A stretch of 64,000 bases of DNA from CAVUQH01 sp963774445 (GCA_963774445.1 CAVZFC010000026.1:489284-553283), one strand, 5' to 3'; counted from the first letter of the stretch, positions 20,097 to 29,187 are shown. Notes: generated from the sequence alone by a model not told the origin. Translations and numbers: made by a program.

Positions 20097-21604
20097 GGGT
20101 CGCCCACATCGCCAGCGAGGTGGCGCCGTGGAGCCAGTCCGGCGGGCTGGCCGACGTGGTCGGTGCACTGCCGGCCGCGCTGAGCGATGTCGATCCGGAC
20201 CTCGACGTGGCCGTCTTCGCGCCGCTCTACCGCGGCGGCCGCGAGCGAGCGCGAGCCCTGGGAGCGCGCGTCGACGACGCCGGCGACGCGTCGCTGACCC
20301 TCGGCGGCTGGCACGTCGAGGCCCGCTTCGTCCGTGTCAACGCCGCCGGCCGTGCGCCGGCCTTCCTCCTCGACGCGCCGTCACTGTTCGATCGCGACGG
20401 CCTGTACGTCGACGCCGGCCACAACGAGTTCGGCGACAACCCGCGGCGCTTCGCCGCGCTCTGCCGCGCCGCGGTCGACCACGCCGGTCGCCTCATGGGC
20501 GGGGCGCCGGACGTGATCCACGCGCACGACTGGCAGGCCGGCCTGGCGCTGCTGTGGGCGCGCCAGGTGCCGCCGCGCCAGGGCGGCCCGGCCTGCGTGC
20601 TGACCATCCACAACATGGCGCACCAGGGGAACTTTCCCAACCACTGGGTACCGGAGCTCGGCCTGCCGTGGGAATGGTTCCACCTGGAGCTCTGCGAGTT
20701 CTGGGATCAGGTCAGCTTTTTCAAGGCCGGCATCGCCTGCGCCGACGCCATCACCACGGTCAGCCCGACCTACGCGCAGGAGATCCAGACCCCCGAAGGT
20801 GGGCACGGGCTCGACGGCTTTCTCCGCGCCCACGCCGATCGCCTGTCGGGCATCGTCAACGGCATCGACACCACGTCGTGGAATCCGGCCACCGATTCGG
20901 CGCTGCCGGCGCCTTTCGATCTGGATCACCTGGCGGGCAAGAGCGCGTGTCGCGACGCCCTGTGCGCCGAGCTCGGCCTGCAGCCGGCGGGCGGGCCGAT
21001 CGTCGGCGTGGTCTCGCGCCTGGCCGATCAAAAAGGCATGGACCTGGTGTGCGACGCGCTGCCCGAGCTGGTCGCGAACGGCGGTTGCGCCGCGGTCCTC
21101 GGCACCGGCCTGCCGTGGCTGGAGGATCGGTTCCGCGCCGCCGCGGCCACCCACCCCGGGCGGGTCGCCGTGCACATCGGCTTCGACGTGCCCCGGTCGC
21201 GCCGCGTCTACGCCGGCAGCGACGCGATCCTCGTGCCCAGTCGGTTCGAGCCGTGCGGGCTCACTCAGCTCTACGCCATGCGCTACGGCGCCATCCCGGT
21301 GGTGCGCGCAACCGGCGGATTGCGCGACACCGTGGACGATCCCGGAGACGAGGCTCTTGCCCGTGGCGAGGGGACCGGCGTCTGCTTCACCCATCCGACG
21401 GCGGACGAGCTCCGGCACGCGCTGGCGCGGACGGCGGGGCTGTTCGCCAATTCCGAGGCGTGGGCGCGGGTGCAGCGGGCCGGAATGGCCCGCGATTCGT
21501 CCTGGGCTGGGCCCGCCGCCGAATACGCCGCGCTCTACCGGCGCCTGGTCGGCCAGCCGCTCCGCCCGTCGATCCGATCGACGAATGTGGCCGCAGGTGT
21601 TTGA
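20093..21604 (+). CDS. glgA: Glycogen synthase (GT5)
   Basis: A 503-residue GT-B enzyme that adds glucose from ADP-glucose to the non-reducing ends of alpha-1,4-glucan. It starts at GTG 20093, whose last two bases begin the glgC stop. Visible motifs are HIASEVAPWSQSGGLADVVG at the N-terminus, IVNGIDTTSWNP, VVSRLADQKGMDLV, and SRFEPCGLTQLYAMRYG, with the C-terminal acid/base region, followed by ATGGLRDTV. The N-terminal motif is usually KTGGL; here the lysine position is glutamine and threonine is serine. The glycogen operon context makes an active synthase likely. A 33-base gap leads to glgP. Confidence 0.92.
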   Translation: MRVAHIASEVAPWSQSGGLADVVGALPAALSDVDPDLDVAVFAPLYRGGRERARALGARVDDAGDASLTLGGWHVEARFVRVNAAGRAPAFLLDAPSLFDRDGLYVDAGHNEFGDNPRRFAALCRAAVDHAGRLMGGAPDVIHAHDWQAGLALLWARQVPPRQGGPACVLTIHNMAHQGNFPNHWVPELGLPWEWFHLELCEFWDQVSFFKAGIACADAITTVSPTYAQEIQTPEGGHGLDGFLRAHADRLSGIVNGIDTTSWNPATDSALPAPFDLDHLAGKSACRDALCAELGLQPAGGPIVGVVSRLADQKGMDLVCDALPELVANGGCAAVLGTGLPWLEDRFRAAAATHPGRVAVHIGFDVPRSRRVYAGSDAILVPSRFEPCGLTQLYAMRYGAIPVVRATGGLRDTVDDPGDEALARGEGTGVCFTHPTADELRHALARTAGLFANSEAWARVQRAGMARDSSWAGPAAEYAALYRRLVGQPLRPSIRSTNVAAGV

Positions 21605-21637
21605 AAGCAGCGCTCGATCTTCACGACACTAGGGCCC

Positions 21638-23257
21638 GTGCGCTGGGATCCCCCAAAATTGCCGCGAGCCGCCTACTTCTGCATGGAGTACGGGCTGCGC
21701 GCCGATCTGACCCTGTATGCCGGCGGTCTGGGCGTCCTGGCCGGTGACTACATGAAGGCGGCGGGCGAGCTGCGCCTGCCGGTGACCGGAATCGGCCTCT
21801 TGTGGAGTGAGGGCTACGGTCGGCAGAGCCTCGGGCCCGACGGCGCCCCGCAGACCCACGCTGCCCACACCCGCCGCGATCTCCTGGAGCCGGTCGGGGT
21901 CGAGGTCGAGGTCGAGATCGAAGGTCAGCAGGTGCGTGCCGCCGCCTGGCGCGTCACCGAGTCCGGCACCGCGCCGCTCTATCTGCTCGAGCCGGTCGAT
22001 CCGGTGCACCAGTGGATCACTCGCCGCCTCTACGGTGGCGACGCCGATCATCGGGTCGCCCAGGAGATCCTTCTCGGCGTCGGTGGCGTGCGGCTGCTCG
22101 ACGCGCTGGGCGAGTCGATCGACGCCTATCACTTCAACGAGGGTCACGCGATCTTTGCCGCCCACGAGCTGATCCGCCAGCGCATGGCATCGGGCGCCAC
22201 CTTCGGCGAAGCCCGGGACGAGATCCGCCCGCGGCTGGTCTTCACCACGCACACTCCGGTGCCGGCCGGCAACGAGGCTCATCCGCTGGAGCAGCTCGAG
22301 CGCATGGGCGCCACCGTCGGGCTGCCGATCGACCAGCTGCGCGCCCTCGGCGGCGAGCCGTACTCGCTCACTGCCGCGGCCTTGCGCCTGTGCCGGCGGG
22401 CCAACGCGGTGTCGCAGCTGCACGGCAAGACCGCCGTCGACATGTGGAAGCACATCGACGACGCCGCGCCGATCATCGCCATCACCAACGGTGTCCACTG
22501 CGCCACCTGGCAGGATCGCCGGGTGGTCGCCGCCACCGAGCCGTCCAAGCCGATCCGCGAGCGGCGGTTGGCGCTGTGGGCCGCGCACATGCGAGCCAAG
22601 CAAGAGCTGGTCGATGCCATCGCCGCGCGCTCGGGCGCGCGCGTGGTCGCCGACCGCCTGCTGATCGGCTTCGCCCGGCGGGCCACCGGTTACAAGCGCG
22701 CGACCATGATCTTGGGCGACGTCGCTCGCGTCGGCCCGTGGCTGGAGGACCACAAGCTGCAGCTGGTCTTCGCCGGCAAGGCGCATCCGGCCGACGCCAG
22801 CGGCAACAAGATCATCTCCGAGCTGGCCGCCGCGTCGCAACGCTGGCCCGGCTCGGTCGTCTTCCTCGAGAACTACGACATGGACCTGGGCGCGCTGCTC
22901 ACCCGCGGCTGCGACGTCTGGCTCAACAACCCGCGCCGGCCGATGGAAGCCTCGGGGACGTCGGGCATGAAGGCGGCGATGAACGGTGTGCTCAACCTGA
23001 GCATCCTCGACGGCTGGTGGCCGGAAGGCTGCATCCACGGCGAGACCGGCTGGCGCATCGGCGACGGCGCCAACGCCGAGGACGACCGCGACTCCGAGGC
23101 GCTCTACCGGGTGCTCGAAGAGGAGGTCATGCCCCGCTACTACCAGGATCGCGAGGCCTGGATCGACATGATGCTCGCCAGCGTGGCGATGGCATCGTGG
23201 CGCTTCTCGGCCACGCGCATGATCGAAGACTATTACCGCAACCTGTACGCCCGCTGA
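21638..23257 (+). CDS. glgP: Alpha-glucan (glycogen) phosphorylase, short type
   Basis: A 539-residue phosphorylase of the short alpha-glucan family, which lacks the long N-terminal regulatory part of classic glycogen phosphorylases. It begins RAAYFCMEYGLRADLTLYAG with GGLGVLAGDYMKAAGEL, contains the active-site region DAYHFNEGHAIFA and TTHTPVPAGNE, then RRATGYKRA and NNPRRPMEASGTSGMKAAMN, which carries the pyridoxal-phosphate lysine. It releases glucose 1-phosphate, the GlgC substrate, so the operon holds both directions of the cycle. GTG 21638 follows an AGGG stretch. Its stop overlaps the glgB start (TGATG). Confidence 0.9.
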   Translation: MRWDPPKLPRAAYFCMEYGLRADLTLYAGGLGVLAGDYMKAAGELRLPVTGIGLLWSEGYGRQSLGPDGAPQTHAAHTRRDLLEPVGVEVEVEIEGQQVRAAAWRVTESGTAPLYLLEPVDPVHQWITRRLYGGDADHRVAQEILLGVGGVRLLDALGESIDAYHFNEGHAIFAAHELIRQRMASGATFGEARDEIRPRLVFTTHTPVPAGNEAHPLEQLERMGATVGLPIDQLRALGGEPYSLTAAALRLCRRANAVSQLHGKTAVDMWKHIDDAAPIIAITNGVHCATWQDRRVVAATEPSKPIRERRLALWAAHMRAKQELVDAIAARSGARVVADRLLIGFARRATGYKRATMILGDVARVGPWLEDHKLQLVFAGKAHPADASGNKIISELAAASQRWPGSVVFLENYDMDLGALLTRGCDVWLNNPRRPMEASGTSGMKAAMNGVLNLSILDGWWPEGCIHGETGWRIGDGANAEDDRDSEALYRVLEEEVMPRYYQDREAWIDMMLASVAMASWRFSATRMIEDYYRNLYAR

Positions 23258-25147
23258 TGACCACCGACACGAGTCTCCTCTCCGGCGACGATCTCTATCT
23301 CTTCAACGAGGGCACGCACTACCGGCTCTACGACAAGCTCGGTGCGCACGTCGTGGACGGCGGCGTGCGCTTCGGCGTGTGGGCGCCCAACGCCGAGGCG
23401 GTGTCGGTGGTCGGTGACTTCAACGGCTGGAGCCCGAGCGCAAACCCGCTGTCGCCGCGAGGCGACTCGGGCATCTGGGAGGGCACCGTGCCCGGGATCG
23501 CTGCCGGCGTCCTGTACAAGTTCCACATCCAGTCGCGCCTGGCCGGCTACGTGGTCGACAAGGCCGACCCGCTGGCGCTCCGCAGCGAGTGCCCGCCGAA
23601 CACCGCGTCGGTGGTCCACCAGTTGTCACACGACTGGGGCGACGATGCGTGGATGGCCGAGCGCGGCCGGCGCATCGACCACCGCGAGCCGGTGTCGATC
23701 TACGAGCTGCACCTGGGCTCGTGGCGGCACCCGGACGGCCAACCGCCCAACTACCGCGCCATCGCGTCTCACCTGGCCGACCACGTCTGCAGCCTCGGCT
23801 TCACCCACGTGGAGCTGTTGCCGATCCAGGAGCACCCGTTCTACGGCTCGTGGGGCTACCAGGTCACCGGCTACTTCGCGCCCACCGCCCGCTACGGCAG
23901 CCCCGACGATCTGATGTTCATGATCGATCACCTCCACGAGCGGGGTATCGGCGTGATTCTCGACTGGGTGCCGGCGCACTTCCCCACCGACGAGCACGGC
24001 CTGGCCTTCTTCGACGGCACGCACCTGTACGAGCACGCCGATCCGCGCAAGGGGTTCCACCCCGACTGGACCACGGCCATCTACAACTACGGTCGCTCCG
24101 AGGTGAAGAGCTTCCTCATCTCCAGCGCCATCTTCTGGCTCGACCGCTATCACGTCAACGCGCTGCGCATCGACGGGGTGGCGTCGATGCTCTATCTCGA
24201 CTACTCGCGCGAGCCGGGCGAGTGGATCCCCAACCCGGACGGCTCCAACGAGAACCACGAGGCGGTCGCCTTCTTGCGCCAGCTCAACGAGGCGATCTAC
24301 GCGACCGTGCCCGGAGTGCAGACCCTCGCCGAGGAGTTCGACCGCGTGGCCCGGCGTGTCGCGCCCGACCTCGGCCGGCGGCCTGGGCTTCGGCTACAAG
24401 TGGGACATGGGCTGGATGCACGACACGTTGGTCTATCTCGGCCGCGATCCGGTGCACCGCAGCCACCACCACGACGAGCTGACGTTTCGCGCCATCTACC
24501 AGTATCACGAGAACTACGTGCTGCCGCTGTCCCACGACGAGGTGGTCCACGGCAAGGGCTCGCTCCTGTCCAAGATGCCGGGCGACGAGTGGCAGAAGCT
24601 AGCCAACCTGCGCCTGCTCTACGGCTATCAGTTCGCGCTGCCGGGCAAGAAGCTCCTGTTCATGGGCAGCGAGCTGGCGCCGTGGGACGAGTGGCATCAC
24701 GATGTCGAGCTCGACTGGGGACTCGAGCAGGCGTTCGGCCGCGAGGGGCTGGCCACCTGGCTGCGCGACCTCAACCGCGCCTACCGGGACGAGCCGGCCC
24801 TGCACGAGGGCGACAACGAGACCTTCGGCTTCGAATGGATCGACCTGGGCGACCGCGAGTCGAGCGTGCTCAGCTTCCTGCGCTGGGACCAGGCCCGCCA
24901 GTCGCCGGTCGCGGTGATCTGCAACTTCACTCCGGTGCCGCGCGAACGCCACCGCATCGGCCTGCCGGTCGACGGGACCTGGCGCGAAATTCTGAACAGT
25001 GACGCCGGCCTGTACGGTGGCAGCCAGCGGGGAAACCTCGGTGCCGTCGTCAGCGACGGCGAGCCGTGGCACGGCCGTCAGACCTCGGCGGTGGTGCACC
25101 TGCCGCCGCTTGCCTGTGTCATGCTGCGATACGAGCCCCCCGCCTGA
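23257..25147 (+). CDS. glgB: 1,4-alpha-glucan branching enzyme, single frameshift at the active site
   Basis: Creates alpha-1,6 branches. From ATG 23257, read in one frame, are a CBM48-like domain (FGVWAPNAEAVSVVGDFNGW), the GH13 barrel with YELHLGSWRHPDG, YQVTGYFAPTARYG and the nucleophile region NALRIDGVASMLYLDYSREP. At QTLAEE the frame shifts: removing one T of the TT at 24337-24338 restores AEESTAWPGVSRP, the canonical acid/base motif, and the rest continues to 25147 (LPLSHDEVVHGKGSLLSKMP). As given, the natural frame would run off into unrelated sequence to 25002. Corrected length is about 629 residues, normal for GlgB. The upstream overlap with glgP and the 17-base gap to the GH57 gene place it inside the glycogen operon. 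Confidence 0.88.
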
Positions 25148-25164
25148 TCGGGCTCGCCAGGAAA

Positions 25165-27621
25165 ATGACCGAACGCCCCGACCGCTTCGTCTGTATCCAC
25201 GGCCACTTCTATCAACCGCCGCGCGAGAACCCGTGGCTGGAGGCGGTCGAGCCGCAGTCATCGGCGGCGCCGTTCCACGACTGGAACGAGCGCGTGACCC
25301 ACGAGTGCTACCGGCCCAACGCCTCGGCGCGGATTCTCGACCCCGACGGCTTCATCGTCGGCATCGTCAACAACTACGCGTCGATGAGCTTCAACTTCGG
25401 CCCGACGCTCTTGGCCTGGCTCGAGCTCGAGGCGCCCGAGGTCTATGCGGCGGTGCTGGCCGCCGACGAAGCCAGCCGCGAGCGCTTTTCCGGGCACGGC
25501 TCGGCGATGGCGCAGGTCTACAACCACGTCATCCTGCCGCTGGCTCCGCGGCGCGACAAGCTGACCCAGGTGCGCTGGGGCATCCGCGACTTCGAGCGCC
25601 GCTTCGGCCGGTCGCCCGAGGGGATGTGGCTGCCCGAGACCGCGGTCGATCTCGAGTCGCTCGACGTCCTGGCCGAGGCCGGCATTCGCTTCACGGTGCT
25701 GGCACCAAACCAGGCCCACCTGGTGCGGCAGATCGGCGACGACCGCTGGGACGACGTCGGCGATCGGGTCGACACGCGCCATCCCTATCGGGTCAATCTC
25801 CCGTCGGGGCGATCGATCGACGTCTTCTTCTATCACGGGCCCACGGCGAGGGCGGTGGCGTTCGAGCGGCTGCTGACCAACGGCTCCGAATTCGTCCACC
25901 GGTTGCTCGAGATTCACGGCGATGCCCGGCCGGGCCTGGCACACATCGCCGTCGACGGCGAGACGTTCGGCCACCACCATCGCTACGGCGACATGGCGCT
26001 GGCCTACGCCGCCGACAGCATCGAGCGCAGCGACACGGTACGGCTGACCAACTACGCCGAATACCTGTCGCTGCACCCGCCCACCTGGGAGTGCGAGATC
26101 GTCGAGCAGACGTCGTGGAGCTGCGCCCACGGCGTCGAGCGATGGCGAGCCGACTGCGGCTGCAACTCCGGCGGCCATCTCGACTGGCGGCAGCGCTGGC
26201 GCCGGCCGCTGCGCGACGCCTTCGACTGGCTGCGCGGCCGCGCGGACGCCCTGTACGAGCAGGCGATCGCGTCGCTGGTCGACGATCCGTGGGCGGCGCG
26301 CGACGGCTACATCGACGTCATCCTCGATCGTTCGAAGGCCAGCGTCGACGCGTTCGTCCAGGCCTGGGCCGGGCGTGCGCTCGAGGGTGAAGAGCGCCGG
26401 CGCCTGCTCGAGCTGCTCGAGATGGAGCGCAACGCGCAGCTCATGTACACCAGCTGCGCCTGGTTCTTCGACGAGATCTCCGGGCCGGAGACGGTCCAGG
26501 TGCTGCGCTACGCCGCCCGTGTGCTCGAGCTGGCCGAGCGCCACGGCGACGAGCCGTTGACCCCGCGCTTCCTCGAGCTGCTCGAGCGCGCGCCCAGCAA
26601 CCTGCCCGCGTTCGGCGACGGCCGGCGGGTCTACGAGCAGCTGGTCGAGCCCGCCCGGGTCGACCTTCGCCGTGCCGTGGCCCACTACGCGGTGGCGCAG
26701 CTCCTGTCCGACGACGAGCAGCCGGACCGGCGGGTCTACGCCTACGACATCGAGCCGGTCGACATCGAACGGCTGGTCGCGGGCAAGGCGCGCTTGACCC
26801 TGGGCAACGTGGTGGCGCGGTCGCGGCTGACCGGCGACGCGGCCCACCTCTGCTTCGCCGCGGTGCACCTGGGCGAACACAACGTCGCCGGCGGCGTGCG
26901 CACCTATCTGTCGGAAGAGAGCTTCGAGCGGATCGCCGGCGAGATCACCGCGCCGTTCGTCCGCGCCGACCTGGTGCAGACCCAGCGCGCCCTCGACCGG
27001 CACTTCGCCAACCGCGGCTTCTCGCTGGCGTCGCTGTTCGGCGATTTTCGGCGCCAGGCGCTCACGCAGATCCTCGAAGCGACCCTGGACGAGGCGACGG
27101 CTTCGCTGTTGCGCATCTACCGCAACAACGCGCCGCTCTTGCGCTATCTGTCCAGCCACGATCTGCCTCCGCCGCGCGTCCTGCGCACCCTGGAGGAGCT
27201 GGCGGTCGAGCTGCGCGTGCGCTCGGCGCTGGCCGAGCCCAATGGTCCCGACGTCGTGGCCTTGCGCGGCGCGCTGGTCGAGGCGAGTGGCCGGTCGGCG
27301 CCGCTGGACGCCGAGGTCGTCTATCTGTGGCAGGGTGCCGTCGAGACCCTGGCCCGGCGCCTGCGCGGGCGCAGCGACGAGGTCGAGATCCTCGATCATC
27401 TGTCGGCGCTGCTGTCGCTGGCCGACACCGCGGCGATCGAGATCGATCCGTGGCGGGCGCAGAATGCCTGCTGGGCCATGGCCGACAGCGCGCTGCCTCG
27501 CCATCGCGTGCGCGTTGCCGCCGGAGACGACGACGCCCGCCGATGGATCACTGCCTTCACCCGCCTGTGTGAGCAGGTCCACGTGCGACTTGGTCGCGGC
27601 CCGGACCCGGAAGCGACCTGA
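25165..27621 (+). CDS. GH57-family glycoside hydrolase with DUF3536-type C-terminus
   Basis: An 818-residue protein. The N-terminal 300 residues carry GH57 motifs: CIHGHFYQPPRENPWLE, GMWLPETAVDLESLDVLAEA with the candidate nucleophile glutamate, and HIAVDGETFGHHHRYGD with the candidate acid/base aspartate. The long helical C-terminal region (about 350-818, including ERRRLLELLEMERNAQLMYT) matches the DUF3536 extension typical of deltaproteobacterial and cyanobacterial relatives. GH57 enzymes act on alpha-glucans as amylases, branching enzymes or 4-alpha-glucanotransferases; the exact reaction cannot be told. No signal peptide, so it works on intracellular glycogen. ATG 25165 is 17 bases after glgB. 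Confidence 0.88.
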   Translation: MTERPDRFVCIHGHFYQPPRENPWLEAVEPQSSAAPFHDWNERVTHECYRPNASARILDPDGFIVGIVNNYASMSFNFGPTLLAWLELEAPEVYAAVLAADEASRERFSGHGSAMAQVYNHVILPLAPRRDKLTQVRWGIRDFERRFGRSPEGMWLPETAVDLESLDVLAEAGIRFTVLAPNQAHLVRQIGDDRWDDVGDRVDTRHPYRVNLPSGRSIDVFFYHGPTARAVAFERLLTNGSEFVHRLLEIHGDARPGLAHIAVDGETFGHHHRYGDMALAYAADSIERSDTVRLTNYAEYLSLHPPTWECEIVEQTSWSCAHGVERWRADCGCNSGGHLDWRQRWRRPLRDAFDWLRGRADALYEQAIASLVDDPWAARDGYIDVILDRSKASVDAFVQAWAGRALEGEERRRLLELLEMERNAQLMYTSCAWFFDEISGPETVQVLRYAARVLELAERHGDEPLTPRFLELLERAPSNLPAFGDGRRVYEQLVEPARVDLRRAVAHYAVAQLLSDDEQPDRRVYAYDIEPVDIERLVAGKARLTLGNVVARSRLTGDAAHLCFAAVHLGEHNVAGGVRTYLSEESFERIAGEITAPFVRADLVQTQRALDRHFANRGFSLASLFGDFRRQALTQILEATLDEATASLLRIYRNNAPLLRYLSSHDLPPPRVLRTLEELAVELRVRSALAEPNGPDVVALRGALVEASGRSAPLDAEVVYLWQGAVETLARRLRGRSDEVEILDHLSALLSLADTAAIEIDPWRAQNACWAMADSALPRHRVRVAAGDDDARRWITAFTRLCEQVHVRLGRGPDPEAT

Positions 27622-27669
27622 GTCGCGTCAAACGGATACTGGACGTACGCGGCGATTGGGGGCACCCTG

Positions 27670-27921
27670 TTGGTCGTGGCGGACCCGAAAAATGCGGTTT
27701 CGACCGGTGAGATCGAGCAGATCGCCAAGATCGCGCACGACCTGAACAATCTGCTGACCGTCATCGAGAGCTACACGGCTCTCGCAGAATACGCGTTGCC
27801 CGAGGGGCACGACGCTCGCACCGACCTGGCGACCGTCCGGGACGCGGCCAAGAAGGCCGACGAGCTGGTCCGCGAGCTCGGGGCCGTCGTCCAAGCCCGA
27901 CGTGTCGCGGCCGACGGCTGA
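27670..27921 (+). CDS. Stand-alone histidine-kinase dimerisation/phosphoacceptor-like protein
   Basis: An 83-residue protein containing only the kinase H-box helix pair: IEQIAKIAHDLNNLLTVIES (His about 23), then a second helix (AAKKADELVRELGAVVQA). The H box is almost identical to the AHDFNNLL boxes of the hybrid kinases in the window. There is no ATPase and no sensor. Such a unit could take phosphate from other kinases as a phosphotransfer protein, bind a kinase as a decoy, or be a fragment. It starts at TTG 27670 (or GTG 27676), 48 bases after the GH57 gene and preceded by GGGGGC. It has a clean stop and no neighbouring remnants of an ATPase domain. Confidence 0.6.
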   Translation: MVVADPKNAVSTGEIEQIAKIAHDLNNLLTVIESYTALAEYALPEGHDARTDLATVRDAAKKADELVRELGAVVQARRVAADG

Positions 27922-27963
27922 CAATTGATCGCCGTTGCGTTAGTCGTGATCTGGCGTAGCCTC

Positions 27964-27994
27964 TTGACTCCGTACTAACTACAGGCGAGAGGCT
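27964..27994 (+). promoter_or_regulatory. MerR-type promoter/operator
   Basis: TTGACT (27964-27969) is followed by CCGTACTAACTACAGG (27970-27985), an imperfect dyad between the promoter boxes, and then by GAGGCT (27989-27994) in the -10 position, 19 bases downstream. This closely resembles the mercury-type TTGACTCCGTAC promoter with its stretched 19-20 base spacer, the hallmark of MerR regulation. It points to the merR gene that starts at 28022, implying autoregulation. Confidence 0.6.
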
Positions 27995-28021
27995 CATAGC
28001 CTACGCTCGAGCTTCGCTGCA

Positions 28022-28426
28022 ATGGAGCCGTTGACCATTAGTCAGGTCGCGGCCTCGGCGGGGGTCGGAATCGAAACCGTACGGTTCTACGAGCGGCAAG
28101 GATTGATTCCCGAGCCGCCCCGTTCCCCGTCAGGCTATCGGCTCTATCCCCCCGAGATCGTGGGCCGAATCCGCTTTATCAGGCGGTCGAAAGAGCTTGG
28201 CTTCTCGCTCAAGGAAGTCGCCGAGCTGCTGTCGTTGCGCGATCATCCACGCGTTCGTGCGGCGCCGATCGTCGCGATGTTGCGGGCGAAGTTGAACGAC
28301 ATCGACGAGCGAATCTCCGCGCTGCACGACAGTCGCGCCTCGCTCGCCGAGTTGATCGAGAGTTGCACCAACGGTGAGGACACCGTCGTGCAGGTGCTCG
28401 ATCAACTCGAAGTGGTTGACGAGTAG
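28022..28426 (+). CDS. MerR-family transcriptional regulator, heavy-metal type
   Basis: A 134-residue regulator. The N-terminal winged helix-turn-helix is clear: LTISQVAASAGVGIETVRFY, ERQGLIPEPPRSPSGYRLYP, then the dimerisation helix (IRRSKELGFSLKEVAELLSL, KLNDIDERISALHDSRASLA). Overall length and spacing match mercury/lead/cadmium sensors, but only one cysteine (in LIESCTNGED, about residue 119) remains, equivalent to a mid cysteine of MerR; the other two metal-binding cysteines are absent. So it may sense a different metal or ligand. It sits just downstream of a typical MerR operator. No metal exporter or reductase adjoins; the nearest genes belong to other systems. Confidence 0.87.
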   Translation: MEPLTISQVAASAGVGIETVRFYERQGLIPEPPRSPSGYRLYPPEIVGRIRFIRRSKELGFSLKEVAELLSLRDHPRVRAAPIVAMLRAKLNDIDERISALHDSRASLAELIESCTNGEDTVVQVLDQLEVVDE

Positions 28427-28435
28427 ATCACTGGA

Positions 28436-28471
28436 GGCCAGAAATCTGACCTCGAGGCCAGATTTCTGACC
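28436..28471. terminator. Long inverted repeat between convergent genes, likely bidirectional terminator
   Basis: Arms 28436-28453 and 28454-28471 are near-perfect reverse complements (16 of 18 pairs, two symmetric mismatches) with cores CAGAAATCTG and CAGATTTCTG. It lies 10 bases after the merR stop and 15 bases before the end of the converging amidohydrolase gene. A TTTT run follows at 28479-28482. A terminator is the simplest reading; a small mobile repeat or regulator site is the alternative. Confidence 0.5.
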
Positions 28472-28485
28472 TGACCTGTTTTGGA

Positions 28486-29187
28486 TCAGCTCGTGACGTC
28501 GGCGAGTGTCCGGCCGAGCTGTCGGGTGATCGCTGCGCGGTTGGCGTCGCACCCGGCCGTCCATTCCTGGTTGAGCTCGAGCTCGAGGCCGACGTAGCGA
28601 CGCCGGGGAAGGGTGGCCCTCAGCACCGTGCACAGGCCGTCGCTCACGCCGCGATAGGGGTAGTTGCAGCGAACGCGTAGCCCCGGGCCGAGCCTCTCGG
28701 TCAGCGCTGCCCGCAGGCCGAGGCCGAGCGCCCGCTCCAGGCGGTGCGACGGGTCGTAGAGCAGGCCGACGTCGGCGTTGCGTCTCTTGCCATCCATGAC
28801 CGGCGCAAAGGAGTGAACCGCGAGATGAAGCACCCGGCCACGCGTGCCCATGGCGGCGCGCACGGCGGCGGTGACCGCGTCGCGGTGGGGCTGGTGATAG
28901 CGGGCGATGATCCGGGCGCGCGCGGCGGCTGGCAGCGCGGCGATCGGCGGCGACATCAGTCGGGGGTGACCGACCGAGCGATTGAGGTCGACCAGCAAGC
29001 GGGTGTAGCGCGCGAGGAAGAGCGGCGCGCCGAGGGCTCGAGCGATCACGCGCGCCGCCCGCGCCGCGCCCAGATCGCTGCCCCGGTGACTGCCGAGCAG
29101 GACCGAGTCGCAGAGCAGGTCGCGGAACGCCGGGGGCACGCGCGCCGAGGCGTGCTCGCAGCTCACGACGACGCCGTCAAACCTCAT
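28486..29187 (-). CDS. N-formylglutamate amidohydrolase-like zinc hydrolase
   Basis: A 233-residue protein of the N-formylglutamate amidohydrolase family. Zinc and active-site positions appear as VVSCEHASARVPPAF at the N-terminus, ARYTRLLVDLNRSVGHPR, and VLHLAVHSFAPVMDGKRR. Family members remove formyl or other acyl groups from glutamate or from peptide ends. It is the last gene of a four-gene minus-strand unit; its start overlaps the end of the GCS2 ligase gene by 11 bases. Histidine-degradation genes are absent, so a role in trimming the product of the neighbouring ligases fits better than the classical hut pathway. No signal peptide. Confidence 0.82.
   Translation of the reverse strand: MRFDGVVVSCEHASARVPPAFRDLLCDSVLLGSHRGSDLGAARAARVIARALGAPLFLARYTRLLVDLNRSVGHPRLMSPPIAALPAAARARIIARYHQPHRDAVTAAVRAAMGTRGRVLHLAVHSFAPVMDGKRRNADVGLLYDPSHRLERALGLGLRAALTERLGPGLRVRCNYPYRGVSDGLCTVLRATLPRRRYVGLELELNQEWTAGCDANRAAITRQLGRTLADVTS

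Noticed and set aside
25258..27582. Minus-strand open frame of 774 codons opposite the GH57 gene
   Set aside because: Shadow; the plus strand carries GH57 motifs throughout.
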